Assembly: GCA_011773795.1 (NCBI GenBank)
Contig: WVWW01000264.1
Span: forward strand, 1-14,532
Reading direction: 5' to 3'
Length of the DNA stretch: 14,532 nt
DNA from: Acidobacteriota bacterium
Lineage (GTDB): Bacteria > Acidobacteriota > Polarisedimenticolia > Polarisedimenticolales > Polarisedimenticolaceae
Part shown: positions 6,829 through 14,121 of the stretch, in pieces
How the letters are laid out: every line of letters starts with the position of its first letter
How positions within the stretch are numbered: position 1 is the first letter of the stretch
Made by a program: the position numbers and the translations under genes
The notes under the pieces: model-generated
Database searches by the model: none
The model's input: only the letters and a program-made list of their open reading frames with translations
What the model was told of the DNA's origin: nothing

Positions 6829-6845
6829 CGTGCGGAGAGCAGCGA

Positions 6846-7319
6846 ATGGACACCGAGACCCAAGACGGCGCAGCCGTACGGATCCCGCCGCCCCTGACCT
6901 ACGCCGCCGGTGTCGTCGCGGGCATCGCCCTGCAGTTCGTCTGGCCCTTGCCCGTCGCGCCGGCGCGCGGCCTTCGCATCGGGCTGGCCGTTTTGGCTGC
7001 CCTTCCGGGCCTCTCGCTCATGGTCGGAGCGGTGCGGCTCTTTCGCAGGACGGGCCAGGACCCGAGGCCCTGGCTCGCCACTCCCGAGATCATCCGCAGC
7101 GGTGTCTACCGCTTCACGCGCAATCCGATGTACGTGAGTTTCGCCCTGCTGCAGTCGGCGATCGGCATCGGCTTCGGGAATCTCTGGATCCTGTTGCTGG
7201 TGCCCCTTGCTTGCCTCGTCGTCGACAGGACGGCCGTTCGACCCGAGGAGGCCTACCTCGAGCGCAAGTTCGGTGATTCCTACCTCGATTACAAGAAGTC
7301 CGTCCGTCGCTGGATCTAG
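6846..7319 (+). CDS. ICMT/PEMT-family membrane methyltransferase
   Basis: A 157-residue integral membrane protein of the isoprenylcysteine carboxyl methyltransferase / phospholipid methyltransferase type (PF04191-like). Hydrophobic helices lie at about 19-36, 44-63 and a paired segment at 97-127. The family signature GVYRFTRNPMYVS spans 86-98. The C-terminal SAM-binding signature follows: EEAYLERKFGDSYLDYKKSV (134-153). Length and motif order are normal for the short bacterial versions. Bacterial members rarely methylate prenylated proteins; lipid or small-molecule substrates are more likely but unknown. GGAG at 6834-6837, eight bases before ATG 6846, supports the start. It lies 17 bases downstream of the soluble methyltransferase, suggesting two methylation steps on one membrane compound (inference). 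Confidence 0.9.
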   Translation: MDTETQDGAAVRIPPPLTYAAGVVAGIALQFVWPLPVAPARGLRIGLAVLAALPGLSLMVGAVRLFRRTGQDPRPWLATPEIIRSGVYRFTRNPMYVSFALLQSAIGIGFGNLWILLLVPLACLVVDRTAVRPEEAYLERKFGDSYLDYKKSVRRWI

Positions 7320-7475
7320 CAATTGCCGGCGCTGGCCCTTCCGAACGGCCGTCGTGCACATCGCCGGGTGTACACTCCACTCGGGTTGGCGGCTTTGTTG
7401 GCTGCCTTGAAAGGGCCGCGCCAGCCCGGCCCGCAGGTGATACGCCAACGTATGGACTCGAAACGGCAGGTCTAG

Positions 7476-7898
7476 ATGGGTCAGTCGCTGCAAGTGTTTC
7501 GGTATCGCCCGTTTCTCCCCATCGGCGACCAGACCCTCAAAAAAGCGCTGGTAGCCGAGACCTTCCCACAACCACTTCTGTACGCCGTCCAGTATCTCCC
7601 CCAGGACCTCCGAAGCGAGTTTCCGACGCTCATCGATGTCTGCCCCACCACGAGCGATCGTTACGAAGACGAGATGCTCTGGTTGTCTCCCGATGAAGTC
7701 GGGTCGCTGCAAAGAGAGTTCGGGAGGTTCCAGCAGATCTGTGAGCGCAACGAGATCATTCCCGGTGTCGACGGTGCCAAAGTGAAGCAATTCTGGCTAT
7801 CGTCGCAAGAGCACGATGCCTCGAGCGACGTCGGTTCATTGAGCAAGATCCTCAGAGATGCGGCGCTCGAGGGACACTGGGTCTGTCTGCAACTGTGA
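7476..7898 (+). CDS. Hypothetical protein of 140 residues
   Basis: I do not recognise a family. The protein is soluble and mixed alpha/beta, with a coherent second half: YEDEMLWLSPDEVGSLQREF, then FQQICERNEIIPGVDGAKVK and a closing helix before GHWVCLQL. A TAG codon directly precedes ATG 7476 in the same frame, so the start cannot lie further upstream; a weak AGG at 7468-7470 is the only ribosome signal. Its stop overlaps a possible GTG start of the next gene (GTGA at 7895-7898), or lies 20 bases before the preferred one, so it likely leads the four-gene run to 10430. The opposite strand has a long open frame here, but that frame also runs through the ICMT gene and looks like a shadow. Confidence 0.62.
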   Translation: MGQSLQVFRYRPFLPIGDQTLKKALVAETFPQPLLYAVQYLPQDLRSEFPTLIDVCPTTSDRYEDEMLWLSPDEVGSLQREFGRFQQICERNEIIPGVDGAKVKQFWLSSQEHDASSDVGSLSKILRDAALEGHWVCLQL

Positions 7899-7918
7899 CG
7901 CCGTACGGGGATAGACCC

Positions 7919-8374
7919 GTGACCGGTTTGCTGCGCTACCGAATCGCTGCCGACATGGTGCTCGCAGTACACGTCGCGTTCGTCCTGTTCGTGATTCTCG
8001 GCCTTGCTCTCACGCTGATCGGAGGGGCTCGAAGGTGGCGGTGGGTGAGGAACCCATGGTTTCGCCTCGGCCATTTGTTGGCTATCGGCGTTGTTGTCGC
8101 TCAGGCATGGCTCGGGCAAATTTGTCGCCTTACGACGCTCGAGATGGCGCTTCGATCTCGAGCAGGGGACGCGGTTTATAGCGGTAGCTTCATCGCCCAT
8201 TGGGTGGAGACGCTTCTCTACTACGAGGCCCCGCTGTGGGTTTTTGCGGTCTGCTACACGGTGTTCGGCCTGGTGACCCTGGCGAGCTGGTTCATCGTAC
8301 CCCCACGTCCACTTCTGCGACGTAAGCGAGCGATGAACCGGGAGCGCGACGGTGTCAAAATAGGGACCAAGTGA
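7919..8374 (+). CDS. DUF2784 integral membrane protein
   Basis: A polytopic protein of about 151 residues matching DUF2784 (PF10861). It has the N-terminal helix YRIAADMVLAVHVAFVLFVILG, a basic loop (RRWRWVRNPWFRLGH), a second helix ending in the signature QICRLTTLEMALR, the GDAVYSGSFIAHWVE segment and two closing helices. GTG 7919 places the start right before the usual LLxYRxxAD and has GGGG about ten bases upstream. The GTG at 7895, overlapping the previous stop as GTGA, would add eight residues (MTPYGDRP) and is the alternative. DUF2784 proteins are common, small, four-helix membrane proteins of unknown function. The last codons overlap the start of the MBL-fold gene (GTGA, 8371-8374), pointing to translational coupling. 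Confidence 0.85.
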   Translation: MTGLLRYRIAADMVLAVHVAFVLFVILGLALTLIGGARRWRWVRNPWFRLGHLLAIGVVVAQAWLGQICRLTTLEMALRSRAGDAVYSGSFIAHWVETLLYYEAPLWVFAVCYTVFGLVTLASWFIVPPRPLLRRKRAMNRERDGVKIGTK

Positions 8375-9102
8375 CCGAGATCCGCCCCATCCAGTTGGGT
8401 TTCGACACCTGCTACGTGCTTCGCGACGCGGGCATCGTCGTCGTGGACGCCGGACAACCGAACAAAGGTCGTGCGTTTCTTCGCGGTCTCTCCCGGGCGG
8501 CGATCACGCCGGAGGAAGTCGGACTGATCCTCCTTACGCATGCCCACTGGGACCACATGGGTTCGGCAGCCGAGATCAAGAAGCTCACGGGAGCCACCCT
8601 GGCGGTGCACGAGAAGGAAGTCGACTGGGTCGAGCACGGCAACCCGCCTCTCCCGCCGGGTGTCACGACGTGGGGCCGGATCTTCATGGCCGCTCATCGT
8701 CTCGTCATGCCACTGATCGACGTCCCGCCCGCCGAGGTCGACCGGGCGCTCCCGGACGAGACCTCCGCGCTGCAAGAATTCGGCATCCCCGGGCGCGTCA
8801 TCCCCACGCCGGGACACTCGCCCGGATCTATCTCCGTTCTTCTGGACACCGGGGAAGTCTTCGTGGGCGACCTCGCGATGAACCGGTTTCCGCTGACCCT
8901 CACACCGGGCCTGCCCATCTTCGCGGATGACCTCCATCGAGTCGTCGAGAGTTGGCGTCGTCTCGTCGAGCTCGGCGCGCAAACCGTCTTCCCGGCCCAC
9001 GGGAAACCGTTCTCCATCGACGTCATCCGGCAATGCCTCATCCAACGCTCAGAAAAGGCTCACGAAAAGGATATTCAAAACAGTGTAGATTCGGGCCCGT
9101 GA
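8371..9102 (+). CDS. MBL-fold metallo-hydrolase
   Basis: A 243-residue metallo-beta-lactamase-fold enzyme with a complete dinuclear metal site. The first motif HxHxDH is H57-A-H59-W-D61-H62. H149 lies in PTPGHSPGSISV, D167 in VGDLAMN, and H210 in FPAHGKPF. The N-terminal strands (YVLRDAGIVVVDAGQP) and the FPAHGKP end are typical of glyoxalase-II-like and related hydrolases; the substrate cannot be told. There is no signal peptide, so it acts in the cytoplasm. GTG 8371 overlaps the DUF2784 stop by four bases (GTGA) and has AGGGA at 8362-8366, which fixes the start. The stop overlaps the next gene the same way (GTGA, 9099-9102). Confidence 0.93.
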   Translation: MTEIRPIQLGFDTCYVLRDAGIVVVDAGQPNKGRAFLRGLSRAAITPEEVGLILLTHAHWDHMGSAAEIKKLTGATLAVHEKEVDWVEHGNPPLPPGVTTWGRIFMAAHRLVMPLIDVPPAEVDRALPDETSALQEFGIPGRVIPTPGHSPGSISVLLDTGEVFVGDLAMNRFPLTLTPGLPIFADDLHRVVESWRRLVELGAQTVFPAHGKPFSIDVIRQCLIQRSEKAHEKDIQNSVDSGP

Positions 9103-10430
9103 AGAGGCTCGCGCCGGTTCTGCTCGTCCTCGCGGGCGCCGTCCCGCTCGTCGTGGCCGGCTTGCTGGCCTATCGGTGGGCGACGGCACCCCCTCCCGAG
9201 CCGGACGCTTTCGGTTCGAACCGGCCCGATGTGGCCCCGCTGGAAGCCCATCCGAGCGTTCTCTACGGCCGCGTCACGACCGATGACGGCAGCACGTACG
9301 AGGGGCCGCTGCGTTTCGGAGGCCACGAGGAGATGTTCTGGGGCGACCACTTCAACGGGACCAAGGACGAGAACCCCTGGGCCGCCGACGTGCCGCCGGA
9401 GCGCCTCGTGGAGCGTCGTCCGCGCAAGTTCCTCGGGGTCGAGCTCGACCGCGAGCGCCGGATCGACCTGGAGCGGCCTTTCATGGTGCGGTTCGGGGAC
9501 ATCGAGCGTGTCGAGCGGAAGGGCGGTCGACTGGAGGTGACCCTCAAGAGTGGGACCGTGTTCGATCTCGACCGGTTCGGTGCCGACGACTTCGGCGACG
9601 GCGTGCGGGTGTGGGACGGAAGCGCCGGCGTCGTGGACCTCGAGGAGACGCGGATTCGGACCATCGAGTTCCTCGCCAGCGATGGGCCCGGCGACGCCGT
9701 CGACCGTTTGCACGGCACGGTGCGGACGTCGCAGGGCGACTTCACGGGCTTCGTCCGGTGGAACCGGACGGAGTGCCTCGGCACCGACGAGCTCGCCGGC
9801 AACACGCCCGACGGCAGGCTCGACCTCCGTTTCGACACCATCCGTTCCATCGCGCGGCACTCGGGCGACAGCTCTCTGGTGACGCTGGACGACGGCCGCG
9901 AGATCGTGCTCTCCGGCACCCGCGAGGTCGGCAAGGGCAACCGCGGGATCTACGTCGACGACCCGCGCTACGGCCGGGTGCTGATCTCCTGGGACGCCTT
10001 CGAGCGCGTCGACTTCAGCCCCGGCGGCGCGGGCCCCGCCTACGACGACTTCCCCCCGGGACGCCCGCTCACCGGTAGCGTCACGACGCGCGGCGGGCAG
10101 CGCTTCACCGGTCGGCTGGTCTACGACCTCGACGAGAGCGAGACCACCGAGACGCTCGACGCCCCGATCGAGGGCGTGAACTACACCATCCCCTTCGGCC
10201 TGATCGCCTCGATCGTCCCCGCAGGTGGCGACGCCGATCGCATTCAGGTGACTCTGCGCAGCGGAGAGGAGCTCCGCCTCGAGCGCCGTGGTGACCTCGG
10301 CGACGAGAACGCCGGGATGTTGATCTTCATCGACGACCGCGCCCGCCCCGTGTACGTGGTGTGGAGCGACATCGTGCGGGTCGAGCTCGACCGGACCGAG
10401 GTGGGGGTCTCGCCGCTCGAAGAGGGTTAG
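9099..10430 (+). CDS. Membrane-anchored protein of three internal repeats, unknown function
   Basis: A 443-residue protein starting at GTG 9099, which overlaps the MBL-gene stop (GTGA). The longer open frame upstream merely runs antiphase to that gene. One hydrophobic helix (about 5-25) anchors it, followed by a Pro-rich linker; the rest should be periplasmic. Three beta-rich repeats follow, at about 54-191, 202-306 and 322-430. Each begins GxVxTxxGxxFxGxL (YGRVTTDDGSTYEGPLRF, LHGTVRTSQGDFTGFVRW, LTGSVTTRGGQRFTGRLVY), continues to a strand reaching an I-x-S/R-I or IERVE turn, then VTLxxG and a closing IxRVEx strand. The second repeat contains NRGIYVDDPRYGRVLISWD, apparently the best preserved. 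I know the repeat type only from uncharacterised bacterial proteins. Intact, with no missing block visible. Confidence 0.82.
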   Translation: MKRLAPVLLVLAGAVPLVVAGLLAYRWATAPPPEPDAFGSNRPDVAPLEAHPSVLYGRVTTDDGSTYEGPLRFGGHEEMFWGDHFNGTKDENPWAADVPPERLVERRPRKFLGVELDRERRIDLERPFMVRFGDIERVERKGGRLEVTLKSGTVFDLDRFGADDFGDGVRVWDGSAGVVDLEETRIRTIEFLASDGPGDAVDRLHGTVRTSQGDFTGFVRWNRTECLGTDELAGNTPDGRLDLRFDTIRSIARHSGDSSLVTLDDGREIVLSGTREVGKGNRGIYVDDPRYGRVLISWDAFERVDFSPGGAGPAYDDFPPGRPLTGSVTTRGGQRFTGRLVYDLDESETTETLDAPIEGVNYTIPFGLIASIVPAGGDADRIQVTLRSGEELRLERRGDLGDENAGMLIFIDDRARPVYVVWSDIVRVELDRTEVGVSPLEEG

Positions 10431-10507
10431 ATTCGCCCGGTCGGCCGAGGCGTATACTTGCCGGTCAAAGCCATGGCTCAGACCACCGGGAGAGGAAGCA
10501 CGACCGG

Positions 10508-11041
10508 ATGCATCGTGTTCAAGTCGTTCGAGCCGATATCACGACGTTGGAAGTCGATGCGATCGTCAACGCGGCGAACGAACGAATGCTCGGAGGCGGG
10601 GGAGTCGACGGCGCGATCCACCGTGCCGCCGGACCGCGACTGCGCGATGCCTGCGCGCAAGTCCCGGAGGTCCGGCCGGGTGTCCGCTGTCCGACAGGGG
10701 AAGCGCGCATCACGCCGGGGTTCGATTTGCCTGCCGGCCACGTGATCCACACGGTCGGTCCGGTCTGGCACGGTGGAAACGCAGACGAGGAGCGACTCCT
10801 CGGACGCTGTTATTCGCGATCGCTCGCCCTCGCCGTCGAATACGGCTTGCGCAGCATCGCGTTCCCCGCGATCAGTTGCGGCGTGTTCGGGTACCCGCCG
10901 GACGAGGCCGCGAACGTCGCGATGCGGGCCATCGCTTCGTTCCTCGAGCCGGGAGCGGACCTCGAGCGCATCGTCCTGGTCGCCTTTGGCGAACGGGCCG
11001 AGTCGACCCTGACCCAGGCCCTGGGCGCGTTCGGGGACTAG
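10508..11041 (+). CDS. MacroD-type macrodomain protein (ADP-ribose/O-acetyl-ADP-ribose hydrolase)
   Basis: A 177-residue single macrodomain. Residues 17-24 read DAIVNAAN, and the ADP-ribose-binding and catalytic loop is GGGGVDGAIHRAAG (29-42); the second loop is ISCGVFGYP (122-130). This combination marks the MacroD-type (YmdB-like) group, which removes ADP-ribose from proteins or the acetyl group from O-acetyl-ADP-ribose. All key residues are present: N21, N24, the glycine run, D34 and G125-x-F. The start is ATG 10508, with AGAGGAAG at 10491-10498 upstream; the open frame extends further but has no support. It stands apart from the previous gene by 77 bases containing TATACT (10453-10458), a possible -10 element, so it may have its own promoter. 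Cytoplasmic, no neighbour ADP-ribosyltransferase seen. Confidence 0.93.
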   Translation: MHRVQVVRADITTLEVDAIVNAANERMLGGGGVDGAIHRAAGPRLRDACAQVPEVRPGVRCPTGEARITPGFDLPAGHVIHTVGPVWHGGNADEERLLGRCYSRSLALAVEYGLRSIAFPAISCGVFGYPPDEAANVAMRAIASFLEPGADLERIVLVAFGERAESTLTQALGAFGD

Positions 11042-11052
11042 CGTCGCCAGGA

Positions 11053-11076
11053 GAGACTCGACACGGCCGGAGTCTC
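11053..11076 (+). terminator. Possible terminator hairpin after the macrodomain gene
   Basis: GAGACTC (11053-11059) pairs with GAGTCTC (11070-11076) around a 10-base loop, starting 12 bases after the macrodomain stop, and is followed by CTGTATCTTT, only modestly T-rich. Position and symmetry fit a weak intrinsic terminator before the next gene. It could instead be part of that gene's promoter region. Confidence 0.4.
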
Positions 11077-11104
11077 CTGTATCTTTACTGCACATGGAGT
11101 CGAC

Positions 11105-11563
11105 GTGACAGCAATGAACATGACCCACACCCGTTGTTTTCTCGCCCTTGCCCTCTGTCTCGCGGCAGGTGCCGTCCACGGCGAGGAGCCGACCATCGTG
11201 CTCGATGCCGCGCACGCGATGCACACGGGTAACGACGCGGCGTTGCCGTACAGCGTCTCCGCCGGTGGCGTGTTGCTGATCGATCTGTCCAAGGCGGACC
11301 TGAATTCTCCACCCGGAGTCGGCACGGCCAACGTGATTCACTTCAAGTCGAGGGACATCGGATACTTCCGTGTGCCGCTGAGCGGAAAGATCATTCGCAT
11401 CGACGCGAAGTCGGCGCAACCTCTCGAGGGGAGCGAACCCTTCAAGACGTTCAAGCCGGGACAGGTGGTCACGTTCGCGGTCGGGCACGATAACTACGAC
11501 ACCATGCAGGACGGTCAGATGCAGTTCGACGTGATCTGGGCCGGGATGTTCAGGGTGAATTGA
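11105..11563 (+). CDS. Secreted or periplasmic protein of unknown function
   Basis: A 152-residue protein with a Sec-type signal peptide: basic start, hydrophobic core CFLALALCLAAGA and probable cleavage near residue 23-26 (AGA or VHG). The mature part is beta-rich and has no cysteines, with motifs such as GGVLLIDLSKADL, NVIHFKSRDIGYFRVPLSGK and the end QFDVIWAGMFRVN. No named family comes to mind. The start is taken as GTG 11105 because GGAG (11096-11099) lies five bases upstream; ATG 11114 or 11120 are alternatives that keep the signal peptide. Its last bases overlap the TTG start of the lipoprotein gene (TTGA, 11560-11563), so the two are probably co-translated and may act together in the periplasm. 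Confidence 0.78.
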   Translation: MTAMNMTHTRCFLALALCLAAGAVHGEEPTIVLDAAHAMHTGNDAALPYSVSAGGVLLIDLSKADLNSPPGVGTANVIHFKSRDIGYFRVPLSGKIIRIDAKSAQPLEGSEPFKTFKPGQVVTFAVGHDNYDTMQDGQMQFDVIWAGMFRVN

Positions 11564-12069
11564 AGCCGTCCGACCTCGACAATCGCAGACGCCTCGGGTT
11601 GTTCTGCGTCGCCGCCCTGATCGCCGGCGGTTGCGCGGCCATGAAGCCGCCGCCGACGGGCTCGTCCCAGATCGAGCACTTCCAACCCGAACAGAAGGGC
11701 ACGCGGGCTTCGAGCACGCCGCTGGTCATCCCGCCGGGGCCTCTGGAGCAAGCGCTTCCCGACTATCCGGCAAGCGCGCTCGTCGACGAGGTGGCCTGCG
11801 TCGCCCGGATTCTCTATCACGTCGAGCGCAGCGGGGAGGCTAGACTGGTCAAGCTGGAATGGGACGTCCTGCCGCCCGACGAACATGCAGCGGCGTTCGA
11901 GGAGGCGATCCGCACGGCGATGTCGGGCTGGTCGTTCACCCCGGCCGTTCGGATCTTGGGAAAACAGCAAGAGGACGGTTCGATCGAGCTGGAGCGGACA
12001 CCGATCCCGCAGGCGCAGCACGCCTTCATCCGGTTCCGCGTCGAGGACGGGGAAGCGATCGTCGAATAG
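11560..12069 (+). CDS. Probable lipoprotein with TonB C-terminal-like domain
   Basis: A 169-residue protein starting at TTG 11560; CAGGG a few bases upstream supports this rare start. The N-terminus (RRRLGLFCVAALIAGGC) looks like a lipoprotein signal with C25 as the lipidated residue, although the -3 position is Ala rather than the usual Leu. Residues about 67-153 follow the TonB C-terminal plan: DYPASALVDEVACVARILYHV, then GEARLVKLEWDVLPPDEH, a helix AAAFEEAIRTAMSGW and SFTPAV, ending in strands to IRFRVEDG. Unlike true TonB there is no long periplasmic Pro-rich linker or N-terminal inner-membrane helix. Such orphan domains probably bind envelope partners. The next gene follows after nine bases, behind a GGGGG site. 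Confidence 0.72.
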   Translation: MKPSDLDNRRRLGLFCVAALIAGGCAAMKPPPTGSSQIEHFQPEQKGTRASSTPLVIPPGPLEQALPDYPASALVDEVACVARILYHVERSGEARLVKLEWDVLPPDEHAAAFEEAIRTAMSGWSFTPAVRILGKQQEDGSIELERTPIPQAQHAFIRFRVEDGEAIVE

Positions 12070-12078
12070 GGGGTAACC

Positions 12079-12570
12079 ATGAAAAGGCTGATCCACCTTC
12101 TTGTTCCGGTTTGCCTTGCCGGCAGCTTGTTTGCCGGCGATTCACAGACCGACATCGATCGCGATGTATGGGACGTCATTCGGCGGACGGTTGTCGAGTC
12201 CGACATCGAAGGCATGGCGGCGACGTATCACCCCGACGCCGTGTTCGTCTTTCCCGGCGGGACACGTCTGATCCGCGAGCAGCTGGCCGAGTGGGGCCGG
12301 GACATGGTCGAGATGAAAGCGGCCGGGACCACCGCAAAGGTGGCTTTCCGCTTCACCGAGCGTCAGGTCGACGAGCACACCGCATTCGAAGTCGGGATGT
12401 TCAAGTACACCGCAACGACGAAGTCGGGCGAGTCCACCTCCTATCACGTGCCGTTCGAGGCATTGCTCGTCAAGAAGGACGGTCGATGGTTGATGATGAT
12501 GGAGCGGCAACACGCGCAGGTAGGCGAGGATGCCTGGAACGCGTCGCAACCGTTGAGGGCAGGCTCGTGA
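12079..12570 (+). CDS. Secreted NTF2/SnoaL-like (DUF4440-type) protein
   Basis: A 163-residue protein with a cleavable signal peptide (KRLIHLLVPVCLAGSLFA, cut near residue 19). The mature domain has the NTF2-like cone fold pattern: helix DVWDVIRRTVVESDIEGMAATY, the strand HPDAVFVFPGGT, helix IREQLAEWGRDMVEMK and three long strands ending in KKDGRWLMMMERQH. This fits the SnoaL/DUF4440 group, mostly small-ligand binders or isomerases. No acid-base pair is obvious, so enzymatic activity is uncertain. GGGGG at 12069-12073, five bases before ATG 12079, is a strong ribosome site. It lies in the periplasm with the two previous gene products and overlaps the VOC gene by GTGA. Confidence 0.85.
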   Translation: MKRLIHLLVPVCLAGSLFAGDSQTDIDRDVWDVIRRTVVESDIEGMAATYHPDAVFVFPGGTRLIREQLAEWGRDMVEMKAAGTTAKVAFRFTERQVDEHTAFEVGMFKYTATTKSGESTSYHVPFEALLVKKDGRWLMMMERQHAQVGEDAWNASQPLRAGS

Positions 12571-12947
12571 GTACTCCCTACCAGCACATCGACTTGCGTG
12601 TCAACGACATCGAGCTCGCATGGGAGTTCTATTCCAAGATCCTTCCACCGATCGGTTTCGAGGAAGGTTGGAAGGGCAAGAGCTTTCGCGGCTTCGATGC
12701 CGTGGGTGAGGGGCCGTCCAAGTCGTGGTTCGGTTTCACCGAGGACGAGCACCACAGGCCCAACGCCAACCGGATCTCGTTCTGGGCGGCGAGCAGGGAG
12801 CGCGTCGACGAGCTGGGCAGAATCATGGTGGAAGCCGGTGCGGTGAACGTCAGCGGCCCGCGGCCGTGCCCCGAGTACGACGAGACGTACTACGCGGTGT
12901 TCTTCGAGGACCCGTTCGGCAACTGTCTCGAGGTCTGTCACCGCTGA
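12567..12947 (+). CDS. VOC-fold (glyoxalase/bleomycin resistance) protein
   Basis: A 126-residue cytoplasmic protein of the vicinal-oxygen-chelate superfamily (PF00903-like). H7 in PYQHIDLRV and E122 in GNCLEVCHR stand where the first and last metal ligands usually lie; the central block DETYYAVFFEDPFGN is typical. At the position where many relatives have His in HxAF, the sequence reads NRISF, so one ligand of the usual metal site seems absent and metal chemistry is doubtful. GTG 12567 overlaps the previous stop (GTGA) and GAGGG at 12555-12559 precedes it by seven bases. A longer frame on this strand begins at 11859 but runs through the upstream genes and is a shadow. Confidence 0.87.
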   Translation: MSTPYQHIDLRVNDIELAWEFYSKILPPIGFEEGWKGKSFRGFDAVGEGPSKSWFGFTEDEHHRPNANRISFWAASRERVDELGRIMVEAGAVNVSGPRPCPEYDETYYAVFFEDPFGNCLEVCHR

Positions 12948-12970
12948 GGCCGTCCGTGGAAACCGCGCTC

Positions 12971-12987
12971 ATCCGCGCTGCGCGGGT
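12971..12987. terminator. Short hairpin between convergent genes
   Basis: CCGCG (12973-12977) pairs with CGCGG (12981-12985) around CTG; a wobble and one A-T pair extend the stem. It sits in the 63 bases between the VOC stop and the stop of the opposing gene, where a two-way terminator would be expected, but neither strand has a T-run. Weak support. Confidence 0.25.
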
Positions 12988-13010
12988 CGGCTCCGGGGGG
13001 CCTCGTTGGG

Positions 13011-14048
13011 CTAGTTCATCGACTCGATCTGGCCGAACAGATCCTGGGTCGTGAAGTCGACCTCGATCCGATCGCCGACCCGGCGGACCGTGGTGACGAA
13101 GTCGATCCGCGATCGCTCGAAGAGCGTCTCGAGCGCGGGTCCCAAGGTTCCGGCATGCGCCTCGGCCCAGTCGCTGCCCGGGCCGAGAAGCGTGACGGTC
13201 CCGCCGAAGTCGGTCTCGTTCCGAAAGCCGGCGATGATCGTCGCCCCGCGAACCTCGTCCCAGGATTCGTCCGAGACGTGCTCGGTCTCCAGGTCGAGCG
13301 CGTCGAGCACGCGGCGCAGCTCGCCGCCCCGGTTGGTCAGTGCGCCCTGCAAGGGTTGATCCTTCGGGACGGAGTCGAACAGCACGCCGAACTCCGTTGC
13401 CCCGGCCGCGCCGGTGGCGGGTTGCCCCAGGCGGGCCAGCGCCTGTTTCGCCGAGTCGAGGTCGGTCGTCACGAACACGATGCCGTTGCGAACGAATGCC
13501 GCCGCTCGTGTCTCGCTGGACTCCCGCATCAGGTAGATCCGCTCGCCCTCGTGATTGACGGAATCGGCCCCGCCCCGCCAGCGCAAGATCAGCCCGAAGA
13601 TCCAGTCCATCAGTGCGATGCGATGCCCCAGACCGCTGGCGCTCGCGGTGAACACGTGCTCGCCGTCGTCCGGCCGCCCGGCCGGGTGCGTCGTCCAGGC
13701 GACGACGATGGGAAACAGCTTGTTCATGTCTTTCCGCGCCGAGCGCATCTGGCGTGCGTTGAGGAGCGATTCGAGCCCATCGGGCAGAGGTGAGTCGGAT
13801 TGCTCGCTGATCTCGGCGAAGCGTTGGAGCATCCCCTCCGTGAACTCCGCGGTGCCGGGATCCTCCAGGCGCAACGTCCACTCGATGTACCCCGTGGTCT
13901 CAGGCCCGAGGAGTACGCGCGGCTCGAGGACCTCGCCGGGTTGGTTGAGCCAAACCGTCAACCCGATGCAGGAGCCGACGAACAGCAGCAGAACGAACCC
14001 GCAACCCGCGAGACAACCGAGCAGGACTCTCTTGGCACGGCTCGCCAT
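13011..14048 (-). CDS. Single-pass membrane-anchored protein, unknown function
   Basis: A 345-residue protein on the minus strand. I take ATG at 14046-14048, giving MASRAKRVLLGCLAGCG; the frame stays open upstream to 14201, but that would overlap the divergent gene. A basic start and one long hydrophobic segment (8-34) anchor it. LAGC at 13-16 could be a lipobox, but the hydrophobic run continues past the cysteine, so a signal anchor is more likely. The large extracytoplasmic part is mixed alpha/beta, with blocks GPETTGYIEWTLRLEDPG, KLFPIVVAWTTHPAG, FVRNGIVFVTTDLDSAKQAL and GATIIAGFRNETDFGGTVTL. The statement FVTTDLDSAKQAL and similar pieces resemble uncharacterised bacterial proteins whose strands repeat, but I cannot name a family. 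It converges on the VOC gene and is divergent from the hydroxylase gene. Confidence 0.83.
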   Translation of the reverse strand: MASRAKRVLLGCLAGCGFVLLLFVGSCIGLTVWLNQPGEVLEPRVLLGPETTGYIEWTLRLEDPGTAEFTEGMLQRFAEISEQSDSPLPDGLESLLNARQMRSARKDMNKLFPIVVAWTTHPAGRPDDGEHVFTASASGLGHRIALMDWIFGLILRWRGGADSVNHEGERIYLMRESSETRAAAFVRNGIVFVTTDLDSAKQALARLGQPATGAAGATEFGVLFDSVPKDQPLQGALTNRGGELRRVLDALDLETEHVSDESWDEVRGATIIAGFRNETDFGGTVTLLGPGSDWAEAHAGTLGPALETLFERSRIDFVTTVRRVGDRIEVDFTTQDLFGQIESMN

Positions 14049-14121
14049 CGGCCGCCGAGTATACCGCCGGCCGCTCGACATCGACGAAGGCCGTCCCAAC
14101 CGGGACTCGGGTGCGGCTAGA

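Noticed and set aside
6801..7790. 329-residue minus-strand frame
   Set aside because: It runs opposite the well-supported ICMT gene and the 140-residue gene, and has no family motif.
8952..9098. Extended N-terminus for the three-repeat protein
   Set aside because: It overlaps the MBL-fold gene in another frame and would bury the membrane anchor behind an Arg-rich shadow translation; GTG 9099 fits better.
11859..12566. Upstream extension of the VOC frame
   Set aside because: It passes through the lipoprotein and NTF2-like genes with Arg-rich shadow translation.
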